Positions 23,669 to 33,499 of a DNA stretch of 64,000 nt are shown piece by piece. A model generated the notes under the pieces. It did no database searches and had not been told where the DNA came from. It saw only the letters and a program-made list of their open reading frames with translations. The position numbers and the translations under genes were made by a program. Positions within the stretch are counted from its first letter, which is position 1. Each line of letters begins with the position of its first letter. Source of the DNA: Anastrepha obliqua (taxonomy: Eukaryota; Arthropoda; Insecta; Diptera; Tephritidae); NCBI RefSeq assembly GCF_027943255.1, contig NC_072893.1:18684001-18748000 (forward strand), read 5' to 3'.

Positions 23669-24953
23669 ACAGGTGGCGCTAAAGTAATCCTCCTATCAGA
23701 AAATGCTATAAATTTTGCGATTGGCCCATAATGTCAGTTCTGTTTTGACACATGCGAAATACACGTTAATAAACAATGTTACGCTACACTGCTCCAGAGC
23801 GCGGAATATTGCTGACTATTTATTTGACCAATAATCGGTCGGTGACTTTGGCACAACGTGAATTTCGTCGCAGATTTCCTCGCCGTCCAACGCCTAGGCG
23901 CTCGCCTCGAAGAGACTGGCACAACACGAGATGCTGCCAGGCGTGGCAGACCCCGGAGTAGCCGTTCTGCAGAGAATATTGCTGCTGTAGCCGAGGATGT
24001 CATGGAAGCGCCGTCGACATCGACCAGACGACGTGCCACGCAAATGCGTATCAGCCGACGGTCTTTACAGCGAATTTTGGTACAAGATTTGAAGATGTTT
24101 CCGTACAAAGTCCAGACAGTGCATCAGCTGTTAGCTGCTGACTGCCAATTGCGTCTAACATACGCTCAAGCCATCCTTAATCACCACCAAGAGGAAGATG
24201 ATTTTTCATCAAAAATAATCGTGAGTGATGAGGCCCATTTCCATCTTAGCGGGTACGTAAATAAGCAAAATTTACGCTTCTGGTGCACTGAAAATCCGCG
24301 TGTAACCCACGAAGAGCCACTACACCCGCTCAAAGTCACTGTATGGTGTGCTGTTTTCGCTGGAGGAGTCATCGAACCTTTTTTCTTCGAAGACGTCGCG
24401 GGCCAAACGGTTACTGTGAATGCTGAGCGCTACAGAGCAATGATCAACGAGTTCTTTTTGCCGCAACTTGATGAATTGGCATTGGAAAACATGTGGTTCC
24501 AACAGGATGGTACAACGGCACACACTGCACGTGCCACAACCGATATGCTGAAGGATGCATTTCCCGGGCGCCTAATCTCCCGTTTTGGCGATTTGCACTG
24601 GTCAACAAAATCGCCTGATTTGACCGCTCCAGACTTCTTTTTGTGGGGCTTTTTGAAGTCGCGGGTTTATGTCAACAAGCCACAGACTCTTGCAGCTCTT
24701 AAAGACAATATCCGTCAAGAATGTGAGGACCTATCGCCGGAAGTTTTGGTCAAATTGATGGAAAATGCCATGAAAAGGGCTCAAATGGCAATCAACTGTC
24801 GCGGCGACCGTTTACATGACATCATATTCTCGACTTGATGTAAAAACAATTAAAAGAGCAAATAAAAATAATCCACAAGAAGAATCAAAGTTTTTCATTT
24901 TTTTTTTTAATTACAGCAAAAAAACATCGCAAGGTTTCTTTTGCGCCACCTTG
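23669..24953 (+). mobile_element. rosa-like DD41D mariner element
   Basis: A 1285-bp element with short inverted ends (GGTGGCGC[T/A]AAAG near 23672 and its complement ending at 24951), flanked by TA at 23667-23668 and 24954-24955. It holds one transposase gene reading left to right (23776-24838). Length, TA target and the DD41D signature fit the rosa group of mariner-like elements first reported from Ceratitis rosa (now also called DD41D/Visitor). It is the best-preserved DD41D copy in the window and has only an N-terminal frame break. Confidence 0.88.
23776..24838 (+). pseudogene. DD41D mariner transposase, frameshifted near the N-terminus
   Basis: The start is the ATG at 23776, giving MLRYTAPERGILLTIYLTNN and the first HTH (VTLAQREFRRRFPRRPTP). 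A frame break of +1 near 23897-23912 joins this to the long frame 23858-24838, which continues RLEETGTTRDAARRGRPRSS. In the long frame the catalytic acids are D124 (IVSDEAHFHLSGYVN), D217 (MWFQQDGTTAHTA) and D259 (SPDLTAPDFFLW), with exactly 41 residues between the last two. The C-terminus GDRLHDIIFST is the family's normal end. The protein would cut and paste the element at TA sites. The single frameshift close to the start disables this copy unless it is a sequencing error. No other stop occurs in 326 codons, so the insertion is young. Confidence 0.9.
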
Positions 24954-25062
24954 TAAGTTCGACAATTTTTTATATGGAAACTCGTTAAAATATCGCACAC
25001 CTCCTTACTCCTTTGTTAGTGATCGAAATATCTCCAGAATAGGCAGACATCAAATTTTGATG

Positions 25063-25183
25063 ATGTTGTTGTTGTAGTAGCATAAACATTCCCCGTACAT
25101 ATACGGGTAATGTTGCTGAAGTGACAGTCCTTGACCGGATATAAATCCGGGTCGTTCCGGTTACGTGAAACCGACTGTCGTGA
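25063..25183 (-). repeat. CAA-tailed structured retroposon (copy 2) with target duplication
   Basis: The copy is 121 bp long and, read on the minus strand, starts near GACAGTCGGTTTCACG. It contains the palindromes CCGGATTTATATCCGG and CCCGTATATGTACGGG, pairs GACAGTC with GACTGTC, and ends in CTACTACAACAACAACATC. It is flanked by a 12-bp duplication with one mismatch, CAAATTTTGATG (25051-25062) and CAAATTATGATG (25184-25195), the mark of target-primed retroposition. Confidence 0.8.
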
Positions 25184-25195
25184 CAAATTATGATG

Positions 25196-26060
25196 TCTTT
25201 GTTATCGCTTCTCTTTAAACAAATGTTCAAATTGCTATTGAATCAGAAAAACTATTTATTTATGTACATATGTATGTTGGTACTCAACTGTTTTTGAGCG
25301 GCGAGAATTTAAAAAAATATTCCGCTTTATGTGGCACTATTACCCCCGCAACAGCCACAAATAGGCGATATTTGAGTTTAAATATATTAATTAAATATTC
25401 AAATATTAGCATTTGACATTTTTGTTTGCTATTAAGAAAACGAGAAAAAACAACAACATCAATTGCGTCACCATTCATTAATAACACTTTGATCGAGTAA
25501 GAAAGCGACACGCAGCGCACACTTCCCTCAAATATATTTAATAGAGTATTTGGGATAATTAATTTGTCTAGATTGGCTCAAATAAGAAAGAGTTTTGCCA
25601 TGAGTTGCTGCCTTTAAATGAATATTTGATCTCATCATGGGACTCCATTTCATCATATCAAATATATTTCTTGATTTTATATTAAATTTATGGAAATCGA
25701 TCGAAAATCTATGCTTTCGTAAACATTTTAGTCAATAGAAGATATAGCAGAAATGCGATGGAATCATGCAAATGGCGCAAAAACGCAAAAAACAACTACT
25801 TTTTCAAGCACAGTGTAACTATTTCCATATCTTGTCTTTTACCGTTTTTTTTTTTTTTTTGGTTTTGCAAAGTTGACAATTTATTGCTTTTGAATTCTTA
25901 TATTTAAATTAGTCGTTCGTTGGTTGTGACTGGTTTATGTCAATTATTTGCAAAACGATTCGAGAAGAATTAATTATTAAAAAAAAACACACATCGTTAA
26001 CCGGATGAGAGAAAATCGCACAAAAAGCAGTTAGTGTCAGAATGAAATTGTAGTAAACAT
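25196..26060. other. intergenic DNA, nothing recognised
   Basis: AT-rich DNA without motif-bearing frames or paired repeats. Confidence 0.4.
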
Positions 26061-26065
26061 TGTTA

Positions 26066-27800
26066 AGGGGGCATTCTGGTCTAGAAATTTGGAAAAATCG
26101 ATTTTTGTTTGTTTGCGTATTTTCAAACTTTAGACCTTCAAAAATATGCCCTTCAACAGATTTTTCAAAATTCGAATTATTTTCGTAGATACAACGGATT
26201 TTGTGACGTGGCGTCTAAGCCGGCCGAGTGGCGCGAATCGCACAATGTACGGTAAATGTTACCGGACAACTTGAGGACTCGTTCTTTTCAGAAAATCTTT
26301 TGTATCCCACAGAACCTTCATTTATTTTATACAGGGTGGGCCATATAGCGTTTGCTTTTTGAACCACCTATTTTTTTTGAGAATGGTAACACAAATGACA
26401 TGTCAAATGTGTTCATAATTTACTTAAACGTTTGACATTTACGAAATGGGACGCTATACGCTTGAACAAAATTGGGAAATATTGAAAACCTATTTCCAAA
26501 GAGGTGAGTCTTCTTCTTCTTTTCTGATTTTCACATCGGTGGCTACGTCAATAAGCAAAATTGTCGGATTTGGAGCTCAGAAAATCGACATGTTACTGTA
26601 GAGAAGCAAATGCATCCACAACGAGTCACTGTTTGGTGCGGTTTTTGGTCTGGCGGCATCATCGGGTCTTTTTTTCGAAAATGAGCGACGAGCCGCGGTT
26701 ACAGTAAATGGCGAGCGTTACCGTGACATGCTCAACGAATTGTTTCCAAAAATTGAAGAGGATGACATGGACGACATTTGGTTTCAACAGGACGGTGCAA
26801 CTTGTCACACTGCCAAAGTTACACTCGAACTTTTGGTTACCGTTTTTGAATTCCGATATCAATTGGCCGCCTCGGAGCTGTGATTTAAGCCCGTTGGACT
26901 ATTTTTTGTGGGGAGCCGTTAAGGACAAATGCTATGCGAACCATCCAGAGACGATTGATGCTTTAAAACACGAAATCGAAGTTGCCATTCATGAAATTGG
27001 AGCCCAAACAATCGAAAATGTGCCTAAAAATTGGGTTGATCGAATGGCCTACTGTAAAGCCAGTCGTGGCAGTCATTTGAACGATATTATTTTTCATTCA
27101 TAAATGGAAATGTTCAATCTTCAAAATAAAAAAAGAGTTGGAAAAAATATTGATCAGTTTTTTTTTATAGCCGATTCAAAAAGCAAATTTTACATGGCCC
27201 ACCCTGTATTATGATCTAAGTTACTATATTGGAATTGTTGCTCAAACTTCAAACGCGATTTTCTCAAAACTATTGTACTTTTTTTTGAGATGGTCGTCAT
27301 GATATCTCAAGTTCTACTTGACCAATCGCTTTGGGGTTTGTTTGATAAGAACTTTTTATTATACATCTGTCTATCGCGCCTGCCTCGGATTTTGAAAAAT
27401 TTAAGTTTGGAGTATTTTTAAAAAATTTGAAAAGGTAAAACAGAGGGTAAAAACATTTTTTTTTTTAAGTTGACGCCATTTTGTGAATTTTTTTTCTTTG
27501 ATTTGACGATATCCGATAGCGACATCCTAACTAATGAAGAATTTTTTTAATTTGCTTATTTTAGATCACTACAAGGGTTGGAATCATGTCAACCATGGAG
27601 CACCGTTTTTTATGTAGCCCCCACTCCGCCGGCTTGTAATTCCACGATTTTTTTATTTTTTATTAATTTTTTTTTTATACTTTTCCAAAATTAATGCAAA
27701 CCAAAAAAAAAAAACGGATAGTAAAACTGGTTTTAATTTTTTTTTATCTTAGTTTTAAAAATACCTAAAATTAAGGCGTCTAGATCAGAAGGGGGTATAT
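26066..27800. mobile_element. probable inverted-repeat element hosting a nested mariner
   Basis: The left edge TTAAGGGGGCATTCTGGTCTAG (26064 on; shown in part as TTCTGGTCTAGA) and the right edge near 27777-27797, which read on the minus strand gives TTCTGATCTAGACG, form a short inverted pair. The interior on either side of the mariner (26332-27206) has runs such as ACTTCAAACGCGATTTTCTC, similar in style to CTTTAAACGCGTTTTTCTCG in the TTAA MITE at 47067-47725. The right TTAA is not preserved, so the call is tentative. Confidence 0.5.
26332..27206 (+). mobile_element. DD41D-type mariner, internally deleted and frameshifted
   Basis: An 875-bp element with inverted ends CAGGGTGGGCCAT (26332) and its complement ending at 27206, both flanked by TA. 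The transposase starts at the ATG at 26446 (MGRYTLEQNWEILKTYFQRG). It then lacks the second HTH and first catalytic Asp and resumes at GGYVNKQNCRIWSSENRHVT. The second Asp block is intact (DDIWFQQDGATCHTAKVT). After a frame change near 26830-26860 the third block reads WPPRSCDLSPLDYFLWGAVK, and the protein ends SRGSHLNDIIFHS at 27103. It is a distinct family from 23669-24953, with different termini. Confidence 0.88.
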
Positions 27801-27817
27801 AACACTTTTACACCCAT

Positions 27818-27870
27818 AATGGTAATGGTAATGGTTTTACGGGTTAAGCTAAGGCCTTTATGCACTCAAA
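27818..27870 (+). repeat. short dispersed repeat, second copy
   Basis: It shares GGTAATGG, TTTACGGGTTA.GCTA.GGCC and ATGCACT with 7742-7830. Its nature is unknown. Confidence 0.4.
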
Positions 27871-27888
27871 ATTCATTGACATTTCATC

Positions 27889-28725
27889 ATGGAAAGACTT
27901 ACGCCTCAAAAATGTTTACAAATCGTAAAAATTGTATCACGGAATTCGACGCTCTGTCAAAAGTTCAGCGATGAGGCCCATTTTTGGACCAACGGCTATC
28001 TCATAAAAGGAAGATTGCTGTATTTGGGCTGAACAGCAACCTGAACCGATTTAAGAACAACCCTTACACTCATTGAAAACAACCGTTTGGTGCGGTTTAA
28101 GGGCTGTAGGAATCATCGTCCCATATTTCTTCAAAGACGAGGCTGGCGCCAATGTTAGAGTGCTATCGCGGCATGGTAAACGACTTTTTGATGCCGAAAA
28201 TTGAAGCCTGTGCTCTCTACAATACTTCAACACTTGGTTCCAATAAGACGGCGAACGGTGCTACTTGCCATACAGCTAGTGAAAGAATGGATTTACGGCC
28301 ACGTAGGTTCGGTTAGAAATTTATCTCTCGTCTCGTACCAGTGGATTGGCCACCAAGATCGTGTGATGGCACACCTTTGGACTTTTATTTGTGAGAGTAG
28401 GTAAAATCTAAATGCGTTGTGAATAAACCAGCTTCGATTGAGGCTTTGGAAGCCACAATTACCAGAGTTAATCACGAGACACCGACCGAAGTCCTTCAGC
28501 AAGTCATGCAAAATTGTTGTTTGGGAATGACCAAATTAAATGGCAGTTGGGGCCAACATTTGAAAGTGATAATCTTTAAAAAATACATGTCAAGAATGGA
28601 TCTACACAAAAATTATAAAGATTGTCCAAACAATTTGAATTTTCGTTACTTTATTTCAATTAAAAATCCGATACCTCTTAATTGGTCACTTTTTATATTT
28701 GCAACCATCAAACTCCAGATTTTCT
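27889..28725 (+). pseudogene. decayed DD41D-type mariner transposase
   Basis: The start MERLTPQKCLQIVKIVSRNS is the usual N-terminus of a widespread insect DD41D transposase. About 20 codons on, it jumps to FSDEAHFWTNGYLIKG (first catalytic Asp block), so the DNA-binding domain is deleted. Downstream pieces in shifting frames include ANGATCHTASERM (second Asp block, QQD damaged), VDWPPRSCDGTPLDFYL (third block) and NKPASIEALEATITRV, ending WGQHLKVIIFKK. Many stops and frameshifts make this the most decayed of the four relatives. Confidence 0.82.
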
Positions 28726-28739
28726 AACGGCCGCACAAT

Positions 28740-29470
28740 AAAACATGTCTATGTAGACACACCCTAATGTTCCTGCTGAGTCTAGCATAGTTAGACTAAT
28801 AATTGGCACACGCTCTAGTCAAGCACTATTTGACTATAGTTACATATACACACATACACACACACATACATATAAAACAATTATTGCTCCAGTTAGTAAT
28901 ATTGATATTTAAGTATTCCCCACTGTAATTATTGCCCATAATCACTACTAACTGTGAATTGCTTCAAATTGCTTACATACTAACAAGCCATACAAGCATA
29001 TGTGACTTCCACCTGGTGCTTGTATACCATATACACATATAAGTAGGTATGTACGTATGTATTCATGTGTGTTTGTACGTAAATTTGCCTACTCGTCCAA
29101 CCGCCACGGCAGGCAGACACGTCGTATAATTAACGTTTAATTGATTAAATTAAAAACGGAGACGATCGCTGGCGAGTAGCAGCCTGGTGTGGCACTTTTG
29201 TCACTTGCGCTTTTGTTCATCATCCGCTTTGATTTTTGAATTCGCGGGAATATGATGCATTTTCGCTTTAAATTTATCTGTATGAGGGAGTGTATTCGGA
29301 TGCTTTCTGGGCCTTCCGCTGATAATTTTTTCACATCATTTAATGACTTTTGCATTTCATTCATTAAACAGAACAAGCTGACCGTCTACAAATACACATA
29401 TACATACACATACACATTCACATTCACATTAAACATATTTGCATGTATCTACATATATATGTACGTATGA
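28740..29470. other. microsatellite-rich intergenic DNA
   Basis: CACATA/ACAC and TACATA runs (about 28848-28875 and 29392-29470). No coding region is supported. Confidence 0.45.
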
Positions 29471-30189
29471 ATGTACACCTGTGTTCACAATAATGGCAGC
29501 GCGATATATTGGAAAGTTTTGACTATTTATTTTTTTTATAATTTTTTTATAATTTTTTTTTTAATTTTTTTTTATAATAATATAATTCATAATACACACC
29601 ATATAACTAAAAATTTGAAATTTTCCTAACATTAAAAAGAAACAAGTATTCATCAATCCTTTACACTTTTTAATGAAAGTTAAAAAAAAAATCGAGAAGC
29701 ATATTTATATATAATATTAAACGAAATAACTTCAGTTATGTCAACCCCCATTATTCCAATGAAAACCAGCTTAGCACCATTTCAGTGAGGAATAATTTTC
29801 ACGTCTTTTATAGGTTTATACTGCTACGTTCAGCCAAAAAATTGGAAAGAATTTTAACAGACATTTGAACCAAGATGGTTTAGCACAGCTTTGGCGCCAT
29901 GAGGTGTACAGGGTGTCTCAATGCCCACCCCAGCCGAATTGTACTTAAATGATTTTTAGAAATTAACGGAAGCACAATGACCAGTAAGAAAAAATGTATG
30001 TACTCTACTATTGGAAAAAAGCAACAATGTCACAAATGCCATAGATGTAGGAAGGTAATTTTTTAGGAGCAGAAAGAGGCACGTCGAACAGAAGGTCTCC
30101 CGAACACTGAACGCCTTCTGGCAGTGTAAGGCATCCTCTGGCAAAACATGGGGTTTAAGATAGGCGATACTTCACTCTGATTAGAGCCA

Positions 30190-31540
30190 TTATTACAAAG
30201 ACCTCTGTAGTGTGGTGGAAGGCTCCTACTTTATTTCCACAGTAAAACCCCTAACCAGAGATGTGTGTGCTTGAGCATCACAATTGCTAATGAGTACGAC
30301 ATCAGGGGATGCCCTTAATGCCATTCTGAACTTGCAACCTCTAGATTTTCAAATCCGAAAGGAAGCGAAGAAGACGACGTACAGGCTGACTGTTCACTAG
30401 ACAGTAAACTAGGGCGGCAGCCCTTGGTCAGGAAGAACCCGAGTTATTCCGGTAACGTGTTTCCTGGGCCTACCTTTAGTTGAGCCTGACGAAGACGACC
30501 GGTGATATACTCTACACTGGCCGGGCTTCTCTTACTGCTACAACAACTAAAACGTACAGGCTCAAGTTAAACGGAGTCTGGGGAAATTAAGGAAGCACTG
30601 GCCACTGTCAGATATACCGTCGAAGCGGTAAACACTGTTCTCGATGCCAGCGGAGAATCGGATGCCTTACCTTAGCTATGACCTTCTGATCCCAGATAGA
30701 GATCAATGGTTAAGTTTAGAGAACCTATTAATAGGATTTCAGCACACTTTATTCACCGACGGATCCAAATGAATGGTACTTAGACGAAGGCACTAAGTGC
30801 TCCTACGCTACAGGAAGATGGCTACGGTATTCCTTACGGAAGTCCATGCCATCTTGAATGTTGTTGTAGGGAGGTGCTCTTCGAAATTACTCGGTGAATG
30901 TAAGACAAGCCTGAACAGTGTCGCAAAACACAAAAAAGTTTGTCTTATTTGGGTGCCCGGACATTGTGATATTACAAGGAACAAATTGGCTGATAAACCG
31001 GTTAATGAAGGCTCTGCAAGCATACCAATAGGCCCTAAACCGTTTCTATGTGTCAATTCTGCATCGGTTCAACTATGGGTTGACGACCCATAGAGGACGT
31101 TGGCCTGGGTTGAACTCGTGCAGAGTAACTAAGTGCTTTGTGAAAGAACTAAACAGGAAAATAGCGTCCTTTTTTCCCTAAAACTCAGCAGAAAGCACCT
31201 AAGAGTCCAGGTGGGTGTAATCAAAGGTCACAATGTCTGTTGTCTGCTACCCTGGTAATCTTTGGCGACCCAACATGCCTATCCTGTCGTGAGAATGAGG
31301 ACACTGCAGAGCATTTGCTCTGGAGCTATCCAGCGTTTTCTAGAATCAGACTTCGGTTATTGGGATGCGATTTACTGAGTATGGATAAAGTTTATAATCT
31401 TCCGCTTCTGGACCTTTTATGGATCATCAATGAAGCGAAAAGATTCGCGATAGAGTGGCGTCTTACCATCAATATGGTATCTATCCTGTCTCTCTATTCC
31501 TTCCACTGTAATCGGGTGTAGTACAATGGTCTTCCCGACT
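30190..31540 (+). pseudogene. I/jockey-group LINE: RT C-terminus, RNase H and zinc-knuckle remnant
   Basis: Upstream text TSGDALNAILNLQPLDFQIR matches the TTPTxALNxLLNLPPLDLxI block after the RT thumb. KKTTYRL is then cut by a 164-bp retroposon insertion and resumes as KLNGVWGN. An RNase H follows with LFTDGSK near 30750 (Asp block) and LIWVPGHCDITRNKLAD near 30945-30995 (His/Asp block). A C-terminal CLSCRENEDTAEHLLWSYPA segment lies at 31260-31340. Stops and frameshifts are frequent, so the element is dead. Confidence 0.8.
30388..30551 (+). repeat. structured retroposon inserted in a LINE, with 11-bp target duplication
   Basis: The insert interrupts the LINE reading KTTYRL|KLNG. ACGTACAGGCT is repeated exactly at 30377-30387 and 30552-30562. 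Removing the insert and one duplicate restores the LINE reading frame, which proves the insertion boundaries. The 3' end is CTGCTACAACAACTAAA, like the CAA-tailed family at 18110, 25063 and 40345. The body differs in detail (GGGCGGCAGCCC, TTATTCCGGTAACG, CTACACTGGCCGGGC), so it may be a related subfamily. Confidence 0.82.
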
Positions 31541-31769
31541 GAGTGCTTGAACTTGTCCAACCCCCCACAAATCTAATCTAGAAACAGAATATTCGAAGCA
31601 AAAGCAAAACAAACAACAATACTATAAATAAAAGACTTTATAAAATAGCTGCGTAACAGTACGTGAGTTTTTATCAAACGTATTTTTTTATTTCATTTTC
31701 CAAAAATTTAATGGAAATTTCGTATAATATTCTTAGGTAATTTTACCCCAACACATACAAGTCACTTCA

Positions 31770-32980
31770 CATACAATTGCAACCAGGCAGTCCGCATGGT
31801 AAAAGAATGGCTGCGGAAGAACGGTCTAACTCTTGCGAATCATAAGACGGAAGCAGTGCTCATTAACAGCAGGAATAAGGTGGAGACGGCCAATATAATG
31901 GTGGGCGATAATACTATAGAATCGAAGCCATTTATTAAATACCTGAGCGTAATAACTGTCCATAGGCTGAACTTCAGAAAACACCTATCATGCGCGAGCA
32001 GCAAAGCGGCAAAGGCAGTAACAGCGCTAACGCGCATAATGATGAATACTAGAGGACCTTGGCAAAACTGCAGGAGACTACTTAACACCGTGGTCTCATC
32101 GATTTTGTTGTATGCAGCCCCAGCGTGGGCGAACGCCACAAATTCCAAATCATATGTTAAGTGTATGAAATCAGTGTACCGATTGAGTACCCCCAGTGTG
32201 CTGCGCGTTTCGCACGATATCAGAGGACGTCATTATTGTTATTGCAGGACTAGTCCGAAATAATTTAATGGCAAAAGAGTATGCTGAAGTTTACAAAAAC
32301 AAAACTACTTCAGAACGGCAGACAATACGCAAGGAAGCAAGAGAGCGTAGCATGCGTTCATGGCACGAAAAATGGACTTCGTCCCAGAACGGACACTGGA
32401 CGTACCGTTTGATTCCCATAATAGCCAAATGGGTCAACCGTAAACATGGGCAGTTAGACTAATATCTGACCCAAGCACTGACGGGACATGGGTGTTTTAA
32501 ATCCTATCTATTTAGGTTTAAGCACGAAGACGACCCGTACTGTTCTCATTGTGCACCAGCTGCAGAAGACGCAGAACATGTTTTGTTTGTCTGTCCGCGA
32601 TTTGTGTTCGAAAGGGAGGAATTAAGCACTAGCTGATAATCTAGTGCATATTATGTTAGAGTCAGAAGAGCATTGGTCCGCTGTATGTAATATGGCAAAA
32701 ATAGTAATCTTCAAACTGCGTCGCGCTGAACAACAGCGCAGATCTTCATAGGCCGCTCGCCTTCCCGTCAAGTGAACAACACGGCGCAATTTTTCAATAA
32801 TTGGCAATAGGCAAGAATTGGCCCGCGAAGTCATGCTTAACGGTTGTCCCGCGGTGGGAGGCAAACGGAGTTGGAATGGGTTTTTAGTGGCGAATCGAAA
32901 GTCAAGTCCCACACTTTTCGGCTTTCGGCTTGTTTTTGGTGAGGTGGCACAAAGACCTCACCAACAAAACAAAAAAAAAA
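31770..32980 (+). pseudogene. R1-like LINE, 3' half with poly-A-like tail
   Basis: MVKEWLRKNGLTLANHKTEA is the post-palm block of R1-group reverse transcriptases, paralleling WLEDHGLELAKHKTEV in the element at 4930-6418. SSILLYAAPAWANA marks the thumb. A zinc-knuckle end follows after frameshifts (CSHCAPAAEDAEHVLFVCPR), then HWSAVCNMAKIVIFKLRRAE. The sequence ends in an A-rich run at about 32961-32981 after a 3' UTR. A stop and frame changes near 32200-32260 and 32460 disable it. It is a different family from the 4930 copy. Confidence 0.82.
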
Positions 32981-33099
32981 CATGCAAATTGTCAAATAAG
33001 CAATGTGTCATTGGCTGGATCACTGTGTGCACTGTGTTTAAACCATATTTTAATAAAAAACAAAAATAAAAAAAGTTTTATAAACATTTGTTACATATA

Positions 33100-33430
33100 T
33101 GTTTTAATTTTTGGTTTTGGTTGGGATTTTTGATTTTTAATATTTTCTGAAAAATCTTAAACGAAACATTCTTTTAAGTTTTATACATTTTTCTCATATT
33201 TTTTTGTAATTTTTTTTTATTTTTTTTTTAATTAAAAAAAACCAAACTTTTAAAATTTGCTTTTTAAATTGGGATGTCGATTTTGAATATTGTTTTTAAG
33301 TTTTAAACAAAAAACTCGTTCAAGTTTTATATTTTTTATAAAAAAAAAATAAAAATTAAAAAAAATTAAAAAAAAAAAAATAAAAAATAAAAAAATAAAA
33401 AATAAAGTAAAATAAAACAAATTAAAAAAA
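33100..33430. repeat. AT-rich tandem units related to the 35.6-39 kb array
   Basis: Two units resembling array type B are visible, near 33110 (TTGGGATTTTTGATTTTTAA) and 33268 (TTGGGATGTCGATTTTGAAT, then AACTCGTTCAAGTTTTAT). The right side grades into A-rich filler before the terminal cap at 33430-33488. Confidence 0.6.
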
Positions 33431-33499
33431 ATAATAAATAATCAAAACTGTGCAATGCGTCGCGCTGCTCTTATTATGAACACAAGTGTATTTATGTAT

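Larger units (their letters stand above)
29476..33488. mobile_element. 4-kb segment bounded by inverted TA-flanked termini
   Basis: The left end CACCTGTGTTCACAATAA (29476) and the complement of the right end, CACTTGTGTTCATAATAA (33488 backwards), align over about 55 bases through GCAGCGCGA and TTTTGA[C/T]TATTTATT. Each is preceded or followed by TA. The same cap closes the element at 9224. The interior holds AT-rich tandem DNA (33100-33430) and two LINE remnants. It may be one composite element or two solitary ends that happen to face each other. No transposase of its own is recognised. Confidence 0.5.
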
